Positions 37,779 to 45,708 of a DNA stretch of 64,000 nucleotides are shown here, one piece after another. Positions within the stretch are counted from its first letter, which is position 1. Each line of letters opens with the position of its first letter. The notes beneath the pieces are model-generated. The model searched no databases. It saw nothing but the letters and a program-made list of their open reading frames with translations, and had not been told where the DNA came from. A program made the position numbers and the translations under genes. Origin of the DNA: an uncultured Saprospiraceae bacterium. Its GTDB lineage: Bacteria > Bacteroidota > Bacteroidia > Chitinophagales > Saprospiraceae. Where the stretch lies: the NCBI GenBank assembly GCA_937942435.1, contig CALDEM010000019.1, forward strand, positions 62,001 to 126,000. The letters are read 5' to 3'.

Positions 37779-39329
37779 TCATTGCCTTGAAGCACTAGCA
37801 TTAACATCACCCAGCTTATATGCTCTGATGGTATCTAAGCCTTCAGGACTATTGATATCCAATTGAGCCGGAACAAAATTCCAAATAGGACGATCACCAA
37901 AACTATCTAAGTCTTGAAGTATAACCCGCTTCATCACTACTAAGTCAGTCGCTGAAACAGAATTACTATTATTGACATCAGCGATTATAGCTTGCAAGGG
38001 ATTAGTGAATAATCTTCTTCCTAAGACGTGATTCACTGTGAGCACTAAGTCGGTTGATGTTAGTCCTTGCGCTGCTGATGCTTCTTTTGAAAGCGTGATG
38101 ACTTGACTGAGATTCTCTAAGTTTAATGAAAAGCGGCCACTGCCACTTGAGGTTGCCATGGAGCTGCCATTTTCATCAAGGAACATAACGTTAGCAACAG
38201 GCTGGTTATTAAAGTCAACGACTACCCCTGCAAAGGTTCTTTCAGAATTACTATCAAAACCATCACAGTTTTCATCTATTTGGTTGTTGGCTATCTCTAC
38301 GGCTTCAGGGTTGATAGCTGCATTGTTATCATCACAATCATCATCTGAGTTAAAGCCGTCATTATCCATATCTATCATAACTATGACGCCATCACAATCT
38401 TCGTCTATATCGTTGTTGGGTATCTCGGTAGCACCTGGGAAGACATTAGGATTGTTGTCATCGCAGTCGTCATCCGAGTTAGCGCCGTCATTGTCAACAT
38501 CGATGATACCTATGATGCCATCACAGTTTTCATCGATATCATTATTAAATATCTCAAATGCCCTCGGGCTTATCGAAGAGTCAAAGTCATTGCAATCCTC
38601 CTCTACATTAAATCCATCCATGTCTTCATCTACCTCTTGAGCTATACCATCACAATCTTCGTCTATGTCATTATTGATGATTTCTTCCATGCCAGGATTG
38701 ACATTTGGATCATTGTCATCACAATCTATGTTGGATGCAAAACCATCCATATCAGCGTCAGTCATCGATACAACAGGCATTGTAAGAGAGGTGAGCAAGA
38801 CGTCATCTCCTGACCTTCCACCATTGCCATTGGCGAGCAAAGCAGCTGCGTACATTGTGACGGTATCAGTGCTAAATGCATTTGGCGTACGCCATCTTGC
38901 AGTATATGTGACTCGATCTGCACCATTAAAATTCTTAGCTGGAGAATGACTCATATATACTCTACCATCTGGAGAACTATCATCTATGGCTACGTCTTCT
39001 CCTGGGTCCAACCATTCACCGATATTCACCAAGCTTCCATTCTGATTGCCTAAACCAACCATAGAGAAACCACCTCGCACAGGCATGCCTTCAGTTGCTA
39101 TGACACTAACTGAGATATCAAAAGTCTGACCTGGGATCAGCGATGAAGGAAATCCATTTATTTCAATTTCTCCTTCATAAAAATCATTGGTGTTATGACA
39201 AGCCACTTGACCACAGGTACGTTCATCTGGAGCACCTGTTCTACCACTTGGAGCACCTGTTGAAAAAGAAAGTAGTGCGATAATTCCAATTGTACAGCAT
39301 GAAGAAATTAGCAATCTTCTGCGATTCAT
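37779..39329 (-). CDS. Secreted protein with choice-of-anchor-type domain, four MopE-like repeats and dockerin-like C-terminus
   Basis: The 516-residue protein opens with a signal peptide (LLISSCCTIGIIALLSFSTG). Residues about 25-190 form a reelin/choice-of-anchor V-like domain starting GRTGAPDERTCGQVACHN. Residues about 195-350 hold four copies of a roughly 38-residue MopE-type repeat (DxDxDGF...DCDDNNPNVxPGxxEIxNNDIDEDCDG). A beta module follows (FAGVVVDFNNQPVANVMFLD), and a dockerin-like end with ADVNNSNSVSATDLVVMKR, closing at YKLGDVNAS. The acidic repeats should bind Ca2+ or Cu. It has no standard T9SS tail. It is co-transcribed (9-bp gap) with the upstream paralogue. Confidence 0.82.
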   Translation of the reverse strand: MNRRRLLISSCCTIGIIALLSFSTGAPSGRTGAPDERTCGQVACHNTNDFYEGEIEINGFPSSLIPGQTFDISVSVIATEGMPVRGGFSMVGLGNQNGSLVNIGEWLDPGEDVAIDDSSPDGRVYMSHSPAKNFNGADRVTYTARWRTPNAFSTDTVTMYAAALLANGNGGRSGDDVLLTSLTMPVVSMTDADMDGFASNIDCDDNDPNVNPGMEEIINNDIDEDCDGIAQEVDEDMDGFNVEEDCNDFDSSISPRAFEIFNNDIDENCDGIIGIIDVDNDGANSDDDCDDNNPNVFPGATEIPNNDIDEDCDGVIVMIDMDNDGFNSDDDCDDNNAAINPEAVEIANNQIDENCDGFDSNSERTFAGVVVDFNNQPVANVMFLDENGSSMATSSGSGRFSLNLENLSQVITLSKEASAAQGLTSTDLVLTVNHVLGRRLFTNPLQAIIADVNNSNSVSATDLVVMKRVILQDLDSFGDRPIWNFVPAQLDINSPEGLDTIRAYKLGDVNASASRQ

Positions 39330-39338
39330 CTCTCTGAT

Positions 39339-41180
39339 TTAATTCGTTTTTGGGTTAGCGTTACCATTTGTATCGCCAAGTTTTATGCCTAAAATCGATA
39401 TTTGATTACCAGATGTTGTATTTGGGTCTATAGTCACTTGTTCTGGCATAAAAACCCATGACTGCCCCGATGGAAATTGATTTAATCTTTCAAGTATAAT
39501 GTTGGTTGTGATTACCATGTCGACGACACTAAGGGATCCGTTTTGATTAGCATCAGCGGCCACTTGATCTTGTATGCTCAAGATATTGTTTCCAAGTATG
39601 TGATTGCGTGTGAGCAAGACATCTTGGACCGTAAGTCCATTGCGTACATTATCTGTTTTTTCAAATGTAAAATTGACTTCTGACCTGATATCCTCAATAA
39701 GCCAGTTTCCATCACTATCTGTAGTAGTGATGATATTGCCATTGGATAGTCGGATCATCACGTCGGCAACGCCTTGATTGTTTCTGTCCACGATTCTCCC
39801 AGATACAGACACAGAGTTGCTTTGCCCTAACACGCCATCACAGTTCTCATCTATATCATTGTCAGGTAACTCTTCTTGACCTGGATTGATGAAAGGGTTA
39901 GCATCATCACAATCTACCTCATTGTTAAACCCATCATTATCCTCATCAATCATTTGTGCGATGCCGTCACAGTCTTCATCGATGCTGTTGTTCAAGATTT
40001 CTTGAGCGCCGGGATTGATAGAAGCATCAGTATCATCACAATCGACATCTGAAGTAAACCCATCATTGTCATTGTCTATAGGTACTGTAGAGTCGACCAT
40101 TGTAGCATATCTTGGCCGGTTCGGGATCTGGTAATAAACGATATGTGGCACCTCAGATGCATCTAACACCATATCTGTAAGTGCGCCGAGTATGCCAGGA
40201 GATCCATCTACACTCTCTACAGTACTGATAGTCCAAGAGCCTGTTTTATTGTTAGCATATTTTACAACCTTCCTGTCTCCATAAGAGATGTGTACATCCT
40301 CTTGATTGTCCAGAGCTATAGCTGTCACCCTGCGGGCTACGCCATTGAGATTAGTCAACGTATCTACTGTCTCCATTACCCAATTAGGGCCCACCTGTCT
40401 TGCTATCATCACTTTGGCCATGGTTCCTTCATCATCCAGTTTAGATAGATAACATACGTACAAATGATCTGTAGCATCAATCGCTACATCGCCATAGATA
40501 CCTTTGTCGGTTATGGTTTCAATCACCCAGCTACCATTGTTGCGATAAGCATATTCAAGGGCTTCATTCTGGGGATTATGATAGACGATATGAGGTTCTT
40601 CTGCTCTGTCTAATACGATAGAAGTGCCACCATTATAAAAGACACCACCTGTAGGTAGAGTTTCTTTATTCCACGTGCCATCTTCTTCTCTTAGGGCATA
40701 TTCTACACCAGATATAAAGTCGGTACTAGCTGTATGGATTCTTCTTCTACTGTCGTAAATAGCAGAGTTATCCCAACCGTCATGGTTCGTACTTTGTACT
40801 TCTTCCCGCCGAGCGTCTACACTATCCAAGGGAAGAACGTAAAGTTCGTTTTCGGTAGAATGATCATGTACAACCATTCCTGCTAATCCTCTGTCGTCCA
40901 CTGCGATAGCGGCGGGACCTTCAAAGTATGCATCTAATCCTTGCAAATATCTAACGGCTTTGAGCGTACCATCAGGCTCTATAGTAGTATAGCCTATGTA
41001 CCCATCGCGTACGGATTCGTCAAGGTAACAGATATAGATTTTGTCTATAGAAGATATCGCTATGGATGGCTTTGAGCCTCGATCCAAGTCGAGGATCTCC
41101 CACTCTTGGGCACTCAGTGACCAAGTATTTGCGAGCACAGCAATAGCTAAGTATATGAGTCTATATCTGATCACATGCAT
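39339..41180 (-). CDS. Secreted beta-propeller protein with two MopE-like repeats and dockerin-like C-terminus
   Basis: The 613-residue protein has a signal peptide (LIYLAIAVLANTWSLSAQ). A propeller of about 350 residues follows, with repeats of the kind ALDNQEDVHISYGDR and VLDRAEEPHIVYHN. Two MopE-type repeats come next (DNDNDGFTSDVDCDDTDASI, NNSIDEDCDG). The C-terminal third is shared with the downstream gene: VSGRIVDRNNQGVADVMIRL, then AADANQNGSLSVVDMVITTN and a final IKLGDTNGNA. The dockerin-like loop (DANQNGSLSVVD) suggests Ca2+ binding and perhaps protein docking. It is exported; surface location is inferred. The -10 box TATCTTTC lies just upstream. Confidence 0.82.
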   Translation of the reverse strand: MHVIRYRLIYLAIAVLANTWSLSAQEWEILDLDRGSKPSIAISSIDKIYICYLDESVRDGYIGYTTIEPDGTLKAVRYLQGLDAYFEGPAAIAVDDRGLAGMVVHDHSTENELYVLPLDSVDARREEVQSTNHDGWDNSAIYDSRRRIHTASTDFISGVEYALREEDGTWNKETLPTGGVFYNGGTSIVLDRAEEPHIVYHNPQNEALEYAYRNNGSWVIETITDKGIYGDVAIDATDHLYVCYLSKLDDEGTMAKVMIARQVGPNWVMETVDTLTNLNGVARRVTAIALDNQEDVHISYGDRKVVKYANNKTGSWTISTVESVDGSPGILGALTDMVLDASEVPHIVYYQIPNRPRYATMVDSTVPIDNDNDGFTSDVDCDDTDASINPGAQEILNNSIDEDCDGIAQMIDEDNDGFNNEVDCDDANPFINPGQEELPDNDIDENCDGVLGQSNSVSVSGRIVDRNNQGVADVMIRLSNGNIITTTDSDGNWLIEDIRSEVNFTFEKTDNVRNGLTVQDVLLTRNHILGNNILSIQDQVAADANQNGSLSVVDMVITTNIILERLNQFPSGQSWVFMPEQVTIDPNTTSGNQISILGIKLGDTNGNANPKTN

Positions 41181-41194
41181 AAATCAACGATAAT

Positions 41195-41202
41195 GAAAGA
41201 TA
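41195..41202 (-). promoter_or_regulatory. -10 box of the MopE/dockerin-like operon
   Basis: TATCTTTC on the minus strand (41202-41195), 14 bp before the ATG at 41180. The upstream element is not clear. Confidence 0.45.
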
Positions 41203-41254
41203 AGGCGAAAAAACTAATGGTTTTTCCCCTTTTATCATTTCATCTCTACTATGA

Positions 41255-42352
41255 TTACAACTTTTTATTCAAAATAGTTGCGAGTGCTGTTATAGTAGCC
41301 TCTGTGGCTTCTTGATCTCCAATAGTCACACGTATGCACCCCGGAGCTCCAAAGTTACCTGCTGGCCTTACCATGATCTGATGATCCAACATCTTTTCTG
41401 TTATAGTCTGTTCATCATAGTCGGTCTTGATCAGAACAAAGTTACCTTGACTTTTCCAGTGCTTGATACCCATCTTGTCCAGTTGATCTTGCAGATATGT
41501 TCTTTGGTTTGCGACAACGCTCTTAGTAGACTTGATAAAGGTTGAGTTATCGAGGGCAGAGATAGCAGAAGATAGACTGACTGTGTTGATTAAAAAAGGC
41601 CTCAGTACTCTTCTGAGATATGATGCGATGACCTCTGAACTATATGCATACCCGATGCGAAGTCCTGCCATCCCATATGCTTTAGAGTAACTATTGATGG
41701 CTATGAGGTTAGCGCCAGATTGCACATAGGGTAGGCCGATCGTATAATCTTCTTGATCGGCGTATTGATAATAGACTTCGTCATAGACGATCACTACATG
41801 ATCTGGGACACGAGGGATCAGCCTATCTAATTCTTCCTTAGATATATAAGTCCCTGTTGGATTATTAGGTGAAGTTAAGAAGAGCAGCCTTGTTTGTTCA
41901 TTGATAGCGCTTAAGATTCCTTTGATGTCTAAGGCGAAGTTTGGTGCCTTTAGAGGCACATCTCTAACTTCGGCGCCCATCCACTGACTAAACATCTTAT
42001 AGGGTCCGAAACAAGGGTTGCTGATGATACAGTTAGTTGTTGGGTCTAAGAATGCCATGACCAGCATCTGAAGTATATCACTACCTCCATTACCCGCTAC
42101 AAATTGATTTGCCTTGAGCTCAAAATTATAAAAACGTTCTAATGCTTGGTACAGATGATCAGGAGTAGGATTAGGGTAGATGTTAAGCCGATGATCAGAA
42201 AGACTATCATGTGCGATAGCAGATCCAAGGACATTCTCATTAGATGAGAGCTTATATATCTTTTGATCCTGACTAAGTGCATCAAGACTCTTTCCACCTT
42301 TATAACCACCAGACTGTACTATGTATGGTTTGAATATACGCTCTATCGACAT
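41255..42352 (-). CDS. HisC-like PLP aminotransferase, probably aromatic amino acid aminotransferase
   Basis: The 365-residue class I/II aminotransferase has HisC-type marks: YKLSSNENVLG, NIYPNPTPDHLYQAL, NGGSDILQMLVMAFLD, LTSPNNPTGTYI, VYDEVYYQY and the PLP lysine in NSYSKAYGMAGLRIGY. HisC relatives use histidinol phosphate or aromatic amino acids. The gene lies 18 bp downstream of hpd and no his genes are nearby, so transamination of tyrosine or phenylalanine to feed HPD is the likelier role. That is inference from context. Histidinol-phosphate aminotransferase remains possible. Confidence 0.8.
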   Translation of the reverse strand: MSIERIFKPYIVQSGGYKGGKSLDALSQDQKIYKLSSNENVLGSAIAHDSLSDHRLNIYPNPTPDHLYQALERFYNFELKANQFVAGNGGSDILQMLVMAFLDPTTNCIISNPCFGPYKMFSQWMGAEVRDVPLKAPNFALDIKGILSAINEQTRLLFLTSPNNPTGTYISKEELDRLIPRVPDHVVIVYDEVYYQYADQEDYTIGLPYVQSGANLIAINSYSKAYGMAGLRIGYAYSSEVIASYLRRVLRPFLINTVSLSSAISALDNSTFIKSTKSVVANQRTYLQDQLDKMGIKHWKSQGNFVLIKTDYDEQTITEKMLDHQIMVRPAGNFGAPGCIRVTIGDQEATEATITALATILNKKL

Positions 42353-42370
42353 CTTTTTTGCTATATGATC

Positions 42371-43504
42371 CTACAAGGTACCACGTAGTTCTTGTTCTCT
42401 TTCTATCGCTTCAAAAAGAGCTTTAAAGTTGCCTTTGCCAAATGATTTTGCTCCCTTCCTTTGTATGATCTCAAAGAACATCGTAGGTCTTGGATTAACC
42501 GTTTTGGTAAATATCTGCAGTAGATAACCATCATCGTCTCTATCAACCAGAATACCTAGATCTTTAAGCGGTTGGATGTCTTCTTCTATTTTTCCAACGC
42601 GTTCTTCAAGTACATCATAATAGGTACTTGGGATCGTCAAAAACTCAACACCTCTATCTCTAAGTTGAGTTACAGTTTCTATGATGTCATCAGTTGCAAC
42701 AGCGATGTGCTGTACGCCTGCGCCTTCATAGAAGTCGAGATATTCGTCTACTTGAGACTTTTTTAATCCGGGAGCGGGTTCGTTGATTGGAAACTTTATT
42801 TTACCATCTCCATTACTGACTACTTTGCTCATTAAGGCGGTATACTCTGTTGAGATGTCTTTATCATCAAATGACATAATCTGAGCAAAACCCATAACCT
42901 TTTGATAGAACTCAACGTACTTATTCATATCACCGAGCTCGACATTACCAACCATGTGATCGATATACTTGAGTCCTAGTGATGGAGGGTTGTAGTGACT
43001 ATCCCATGCCTTATAACCGGGTAAGAATATGCCATTGTAGTTTTTACGCTCGATGAAGATGTGTACAACTTCACCATAGGTTTTGATCCCAGAGCGCACG
43101 ATATATCCATCCTTGTCTGACATACACTCAGGGTGAAGATATGACTCAGCACCTCTTTCCATCGCCGTATTATATGCGATTGTTGCATCTTCCACCCAAA
43201 GGGCAGTCACTTTTACACCGTCACCATGTTTGTCTATGTGTCTTCCTATATCGCTACCACTATGCAAGGGCGAAGTAAGAATCACTCTGATCTTATCTTG
43301 TACGATGACATAGGACTCTCTATCGGTAAGGCCAGTCTCAAGTCCAGCATACGCTAACGATTGAAACCCAAATGCAGTCTTATAATAGTGAGCTGCTTGC
43401 TTAGCATTGCTCACATAGAGTTCTACATAATCAGTCCCTTTTAAAGGCATGAAGTCTTGTGCTTCAGCAAAGACTTTAGAAGTTTCTACAAGTGTATCGC
43501 TCAT
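42371..43504 (-). CDS. hpd: 4-hydroxyphenylpyruvate dioxygenase
   Basis: ATG 43504 (MSDTLVETSKVFAEAQDF) gives 377 residues. The open frame extends upstream to 43603 but without a credible start, and the -10 box lies between. The two-domain VOC fold is clear: N-terminal YVELYVSNAKQAAHYYKTAFGF, then the Fe(II) ligands His in YIDHMVGNV, His in GVQHIAVATDD and Glu in MFFEIIQRKG. It converts 4-hydroxyphenylpyruvate to homogentisate, the committing step of tyrosine degradation. The downstream aminotransferase would supply its substrate. hmgA and fahA are not in the window. Confidence 0.94.
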   Translation of the reverse strand: MSDTLVETSKVFAEAQDFMPLKGTDYVELYVSNAKQAAHYYKTAFGFQSLAYAGLETGLTDRESYVIVQDKIRVILTSPLHSGSDIGRHIDKHGDGVKVTALWVEDATIAYNTAMERGAESYLHPECMSDKDGYIVRSGIKTYGEVVHIFIERKNYNGIFLPGYKAWDSHYNPPSLGLKYIDHMVGNVELGDMNKYVEFYQKVMGFAQIMSFDDKDISTEYTALMSKVVSNGDGKIKFPINEPAPGLKKSQVDEYLDFYEGAGVQHIAVATDDIIETVTQLRDRGVEFLTIPSTYYDVLEERVGKIEEDIQPLKDLGILVDRDDDGYLLQIFTKTVNPRPTMFFEIIQRKGAKSFGKGNFKALFEAIEREQELRGTL

Positions 43505-43532
43505 AATATTGCATTTATAATAGTTGCTAATG

Positions 43533-43540
43533 CAAATATA
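43533..43540 (-). promoter_or_regulatory. -10 box of the hpd operon
   Basis: TATATTTG on the minus strand (43540-43533), 28 bp before the hpd ATG at 43504. It is a perfect consensus -10, but I see no TTG at the right distance. The T-run of the terminator-like hairpin lies there instead. Confidence 0.55.
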
Positions 43541-43553
43541 AAATTTTTGAGCA

Positions 43554-43582
43554 TAAAAAAAGGTCATCCGAAGGACGACCTG
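43554..43582 (-). terminator. Terminator-like hairpin upstream of hpd
   Basis: On the minus strand AGGTCGTCC, loop TTC, GGATGACCT (9-bp stem with one G-T pair, about 43581-43561) is followed by TTTTTTT. It would end a minus-strand transcript, but no gene on that strand lies upstream before the plus-strand gene at 43772. Confidence 0.6.
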
Positions 43583-43771
43583 CATAAAACCCCAAAAAAC
43601 CAATTGAAAACAATCACTTATAAGACGCTGTTAATAGTGCAGACCACATTTTTCTATTACTTATTTCACTTGTTTATTTATATATTTTAATCCGTTAAGT
43701 GTACCACACTCTTTATGAAGCGGTTGGATAATCACATTTAATTTATTAAATATGACTTATATTTTTAGCGA

Positions 43772-44440
43772 ATGACGAATCACTACAAAAACATGGGTAA
43801 AGGGTTGCTTTATACGCTACTATTGGCCTTTTTATCCACGACGAGCGGCTTTGGCCAATCGGATAACATACTGTGGGCGAGTGTTCAATTTCGGAAGAAG
43901 TTCTCTCCAGATTGGAGCTTACAAGTACAGCCTATAGTTAGATATGATCAAGACATATCTTCTTATCAGAATGCCTCTCTTGATCTGTCGCTCAGAAGAA
44001 ACTTAGGAGCTGGTTGGCATGTGCAATTACTCAGTAGGACTTGGTCAATGCCTGATCGTGCAGATCGACAATTTTTATGGTTAGATGTTGGATATAGTGC
44101 AACTATACCGGCGCTCAAACTGGCTGTCAATAATAGAGTAAGATTTCATCAGGCATTTGATATCGGAGGCTTCACTGATTTAGATTATATCAGATATATC
44201 ATTCAACTTGTACCAACTAACTCGTGGAAGCTAAAACCAACACTGGCATATGAACCTTGGTTTATACTCAACGATGTTGATATTTTTAGAGTCGCAAGGA
44301 TAGAGCCTGGGTTGAGATATAAGTTCAATGATACATTTGGCTTGACCACGATATGGAGAAGAGAGATAGACACTAACTCAGACACCGATATAAGGATCAC
44401 ACGCAATCTATGGGTAGTCGCGCTTGTATATAACCTCTAA
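43772..44440 (+). CDS. DUF2490 outer-membrane protein
   Basis: The 222-residue protein has a signal peptide (GLLYTLLLAFLSTTSGFG) and alternating beta strands rich in aromatic residues (WASVQFRKKFSPDWSLQVQ, LRRNLGAGWHVQLLSR, WKLKPTLAYEPWFIL, GLRYKFNDTFGLTTIWR) ending with VVALVYNL. This is the DUF2490 pattern, a small outer-membrane barrel-like family of unknown function. A -10-like TATATTTT at 43758-43765 lies so close to ATG 43772 that the second ATG at 43793 may be used; the signal peptide fits either start. It converges with porV, 4 bp apart. Confidence 0.82.
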   Translation: MTNHYKNMGKGLLYTLLLAFLSTTSGFGQSDNILWASVQFRKKFSPDWSLQVQPIVRYDQDISSYQNASLDLSLRRNLGAGWHVQLLSRTWSMPDRADRQFLWLDVGYSATIPALKLAVNNRVRFHQAFDIGGFTDLDYIRYIIQLVPTNSWKLKPTLAYEPWFILNDVDIFRVARIEPGLRYKFNDTFGLTTIWRREIDTNSDTDIRITRNLWVVALVYNL

Positions 44441-44444
44441 CTAA

Positions 44445-45659
44445 CTATCTGGCGTCGTTTCCTAATCCATCAAATGTGAAGCTAAATCGCAACGTGTTAT
44501 CCAAAGGACTACGCTGTGAGTTAGTTGGAGCCAGGTAGGCTATGTCGATACCTATGACGTTGTACTTAAGACCAAGACCTATGGTTAGGTATTGTCTGTC
44601 ACCTTTGAGCGCATTCTCGTAGAAGTAGCCTGCTCTAACGGCAAACTGCTGATCATACCAGTATTCTGCTCCAATAGAAATAGCAAACTCTCTGAGTTCT
44701 TCGCCAAATCCACCAGGAGCATCTGAAAACGATCCGAATAAACCGCCAAATGTCGACTTCTGTCGAAAATCCGCAACGCCATCTCCATCTTCATCAAAGT
44801 TTGGATGATCAAATGGAAGTGGAGTAGGTACAAGTAACTTGTTGAGATCTAAAGCAAATGTCACCGTGTTGTACTCATCCATATTCATCTTATAGGCTGT
44901 AGCCAATCTAAGATTAGCAGGGATAAACTCTCTCGCTGCACTCGCAGTATAAGATATCTTACTTCCAAGATTAGTGATTGAAGCTGCAAAAGCAAAATCA
45001 GTACCGATGCCTTTTAACTCTGGATTAGAATGATAAGTCATACTTATATCTGCAGCAAACGCTTTACCTGATGTCACGTCTATCACTCCTATAGACTGAC
45101 CTGAGGCGAGGTTAGAGTAGATAAACTTAGCACCTACGGCAGCAGATAATTGGGGTGAGAGCTTTCTTGCATAGGCTGCAGTTAACTCAAACTCGCGAGG
45201 TTGACCGCTACCTAAAGGACCACCATTGATATCTGTAAAGTTGATCTCACCTAAAGAGAAGTATCTGAATGAACCTCCAAAGGTCTCTTGATCACTGATT
45301 CTTTTATATCCACCGATGTAGGCTAAGAAGACATCTGTCAAGCCTAGATTTCTCAACCATGGTGTATATGACAATCCAAAGCTTGACTCTCTTTCTGCAA
45401 ATGCCAACTTAGATGAGTTGTAATGCATAGAGTAAGGATTGACACCAGTAGCACCACCTGCATCTCCCATTCCACCACCTACTGCATCTGGTATAATTGT
45501 CAAAAACGGTACAGCTGATAACAATGTGTTAGGTACACACTGGCCGTTTACGTCAGTCGCACAACCTTCTACAGGATTCCATATTACTTGAGCATCTGCT
45601 TGCGTGATACAGAATGAAAGAAGGATACAATATATGATAGATAGTAAATTCGACTTCAT
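44445..45659 (-). CDS. porV: Type IX secretion outer-membrane shuttle protein PorV (LptO)
   Basis: The 404-residue protein has a signal peptide (LLSIIYCILLSFCITQADA) and the PorV pattern: VPFLTIIPDAVGGGMGDAG, NPYSMHYNSSKLAFAE, SYTPWLRNLGLTDVFLAYIGG and GGSFRYFSLGEINFTD. A 14-strand FadL-like barrel is expected. PorV picks up T9SS cargo from the SprA translocon and hands it to the PorU sortase. It lies 49 bp downstream of porU on the same strand, the usual Bacteroidota pairing. A T9SS-sorted cargo gene is in this window at 18102-18854. Confidence 0.95.
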   Translation of the reverse strand: MKSNLLSIIYCILLSFCITQADAQVIWNPVEGCATDVNGQCVPNTLLSAVPFLTIIPDAVGGGMGDAGGATGVNPYSMHYNSSKLAFAERESSFGLSYTPWLRNLGLTDVFLAYIGGYKRISDQETFGGSFRYFSLGEINFTDINGGPLGSGQPREFELTAAYARKLSPQLSAAVGAKFIYSNLASGQSIGVIDVTSGKAFAADISMTYHSNPELKGIGTDFAFAASITNLGSKISYTASAAREFIPANLRLATAYKMNMDEYNTVTFALDLNKLLVPTPLPFDHPNFDEDGDGVADFRQKSTFGGLFGSFSDAPGGFGEELREFAISIGAEYWYDQQFAVRAGYFYENALKGDRQYLTIGLGLKYNVIGIDIAYLAPTNSQRSPLDNTLRFSFTFDGLGNDAR

Positions 45660-45708
45660 TAGATGGTGATTGTTAAAATATAGGTAAGAAACTCTTAAGA
45701 GAGCACAA

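Noticed and set aside
38160..38770. Repeats considered as a possible CRISPR array or tandem DNA repeat
   Set aside because: They are imperfect protein-level repeats in a coding frame, about 114 bp each, with no conserved palindromic unit or spacers.
38158..38949. Plus-strand Ser-rich open frames opposite the MopE-repeat gene
   Set aside because: They mirror the repeat structure of the minus-strand gene; the Ser/Leu bias is the complement of Asp/Asn codons.
43457..43690. Plus-strand open frame crossing the hpd start region
   Set aside because: It overlaps the hpd promoter, the hairpin and an A/T-rich spacer, and looks like chance coding.
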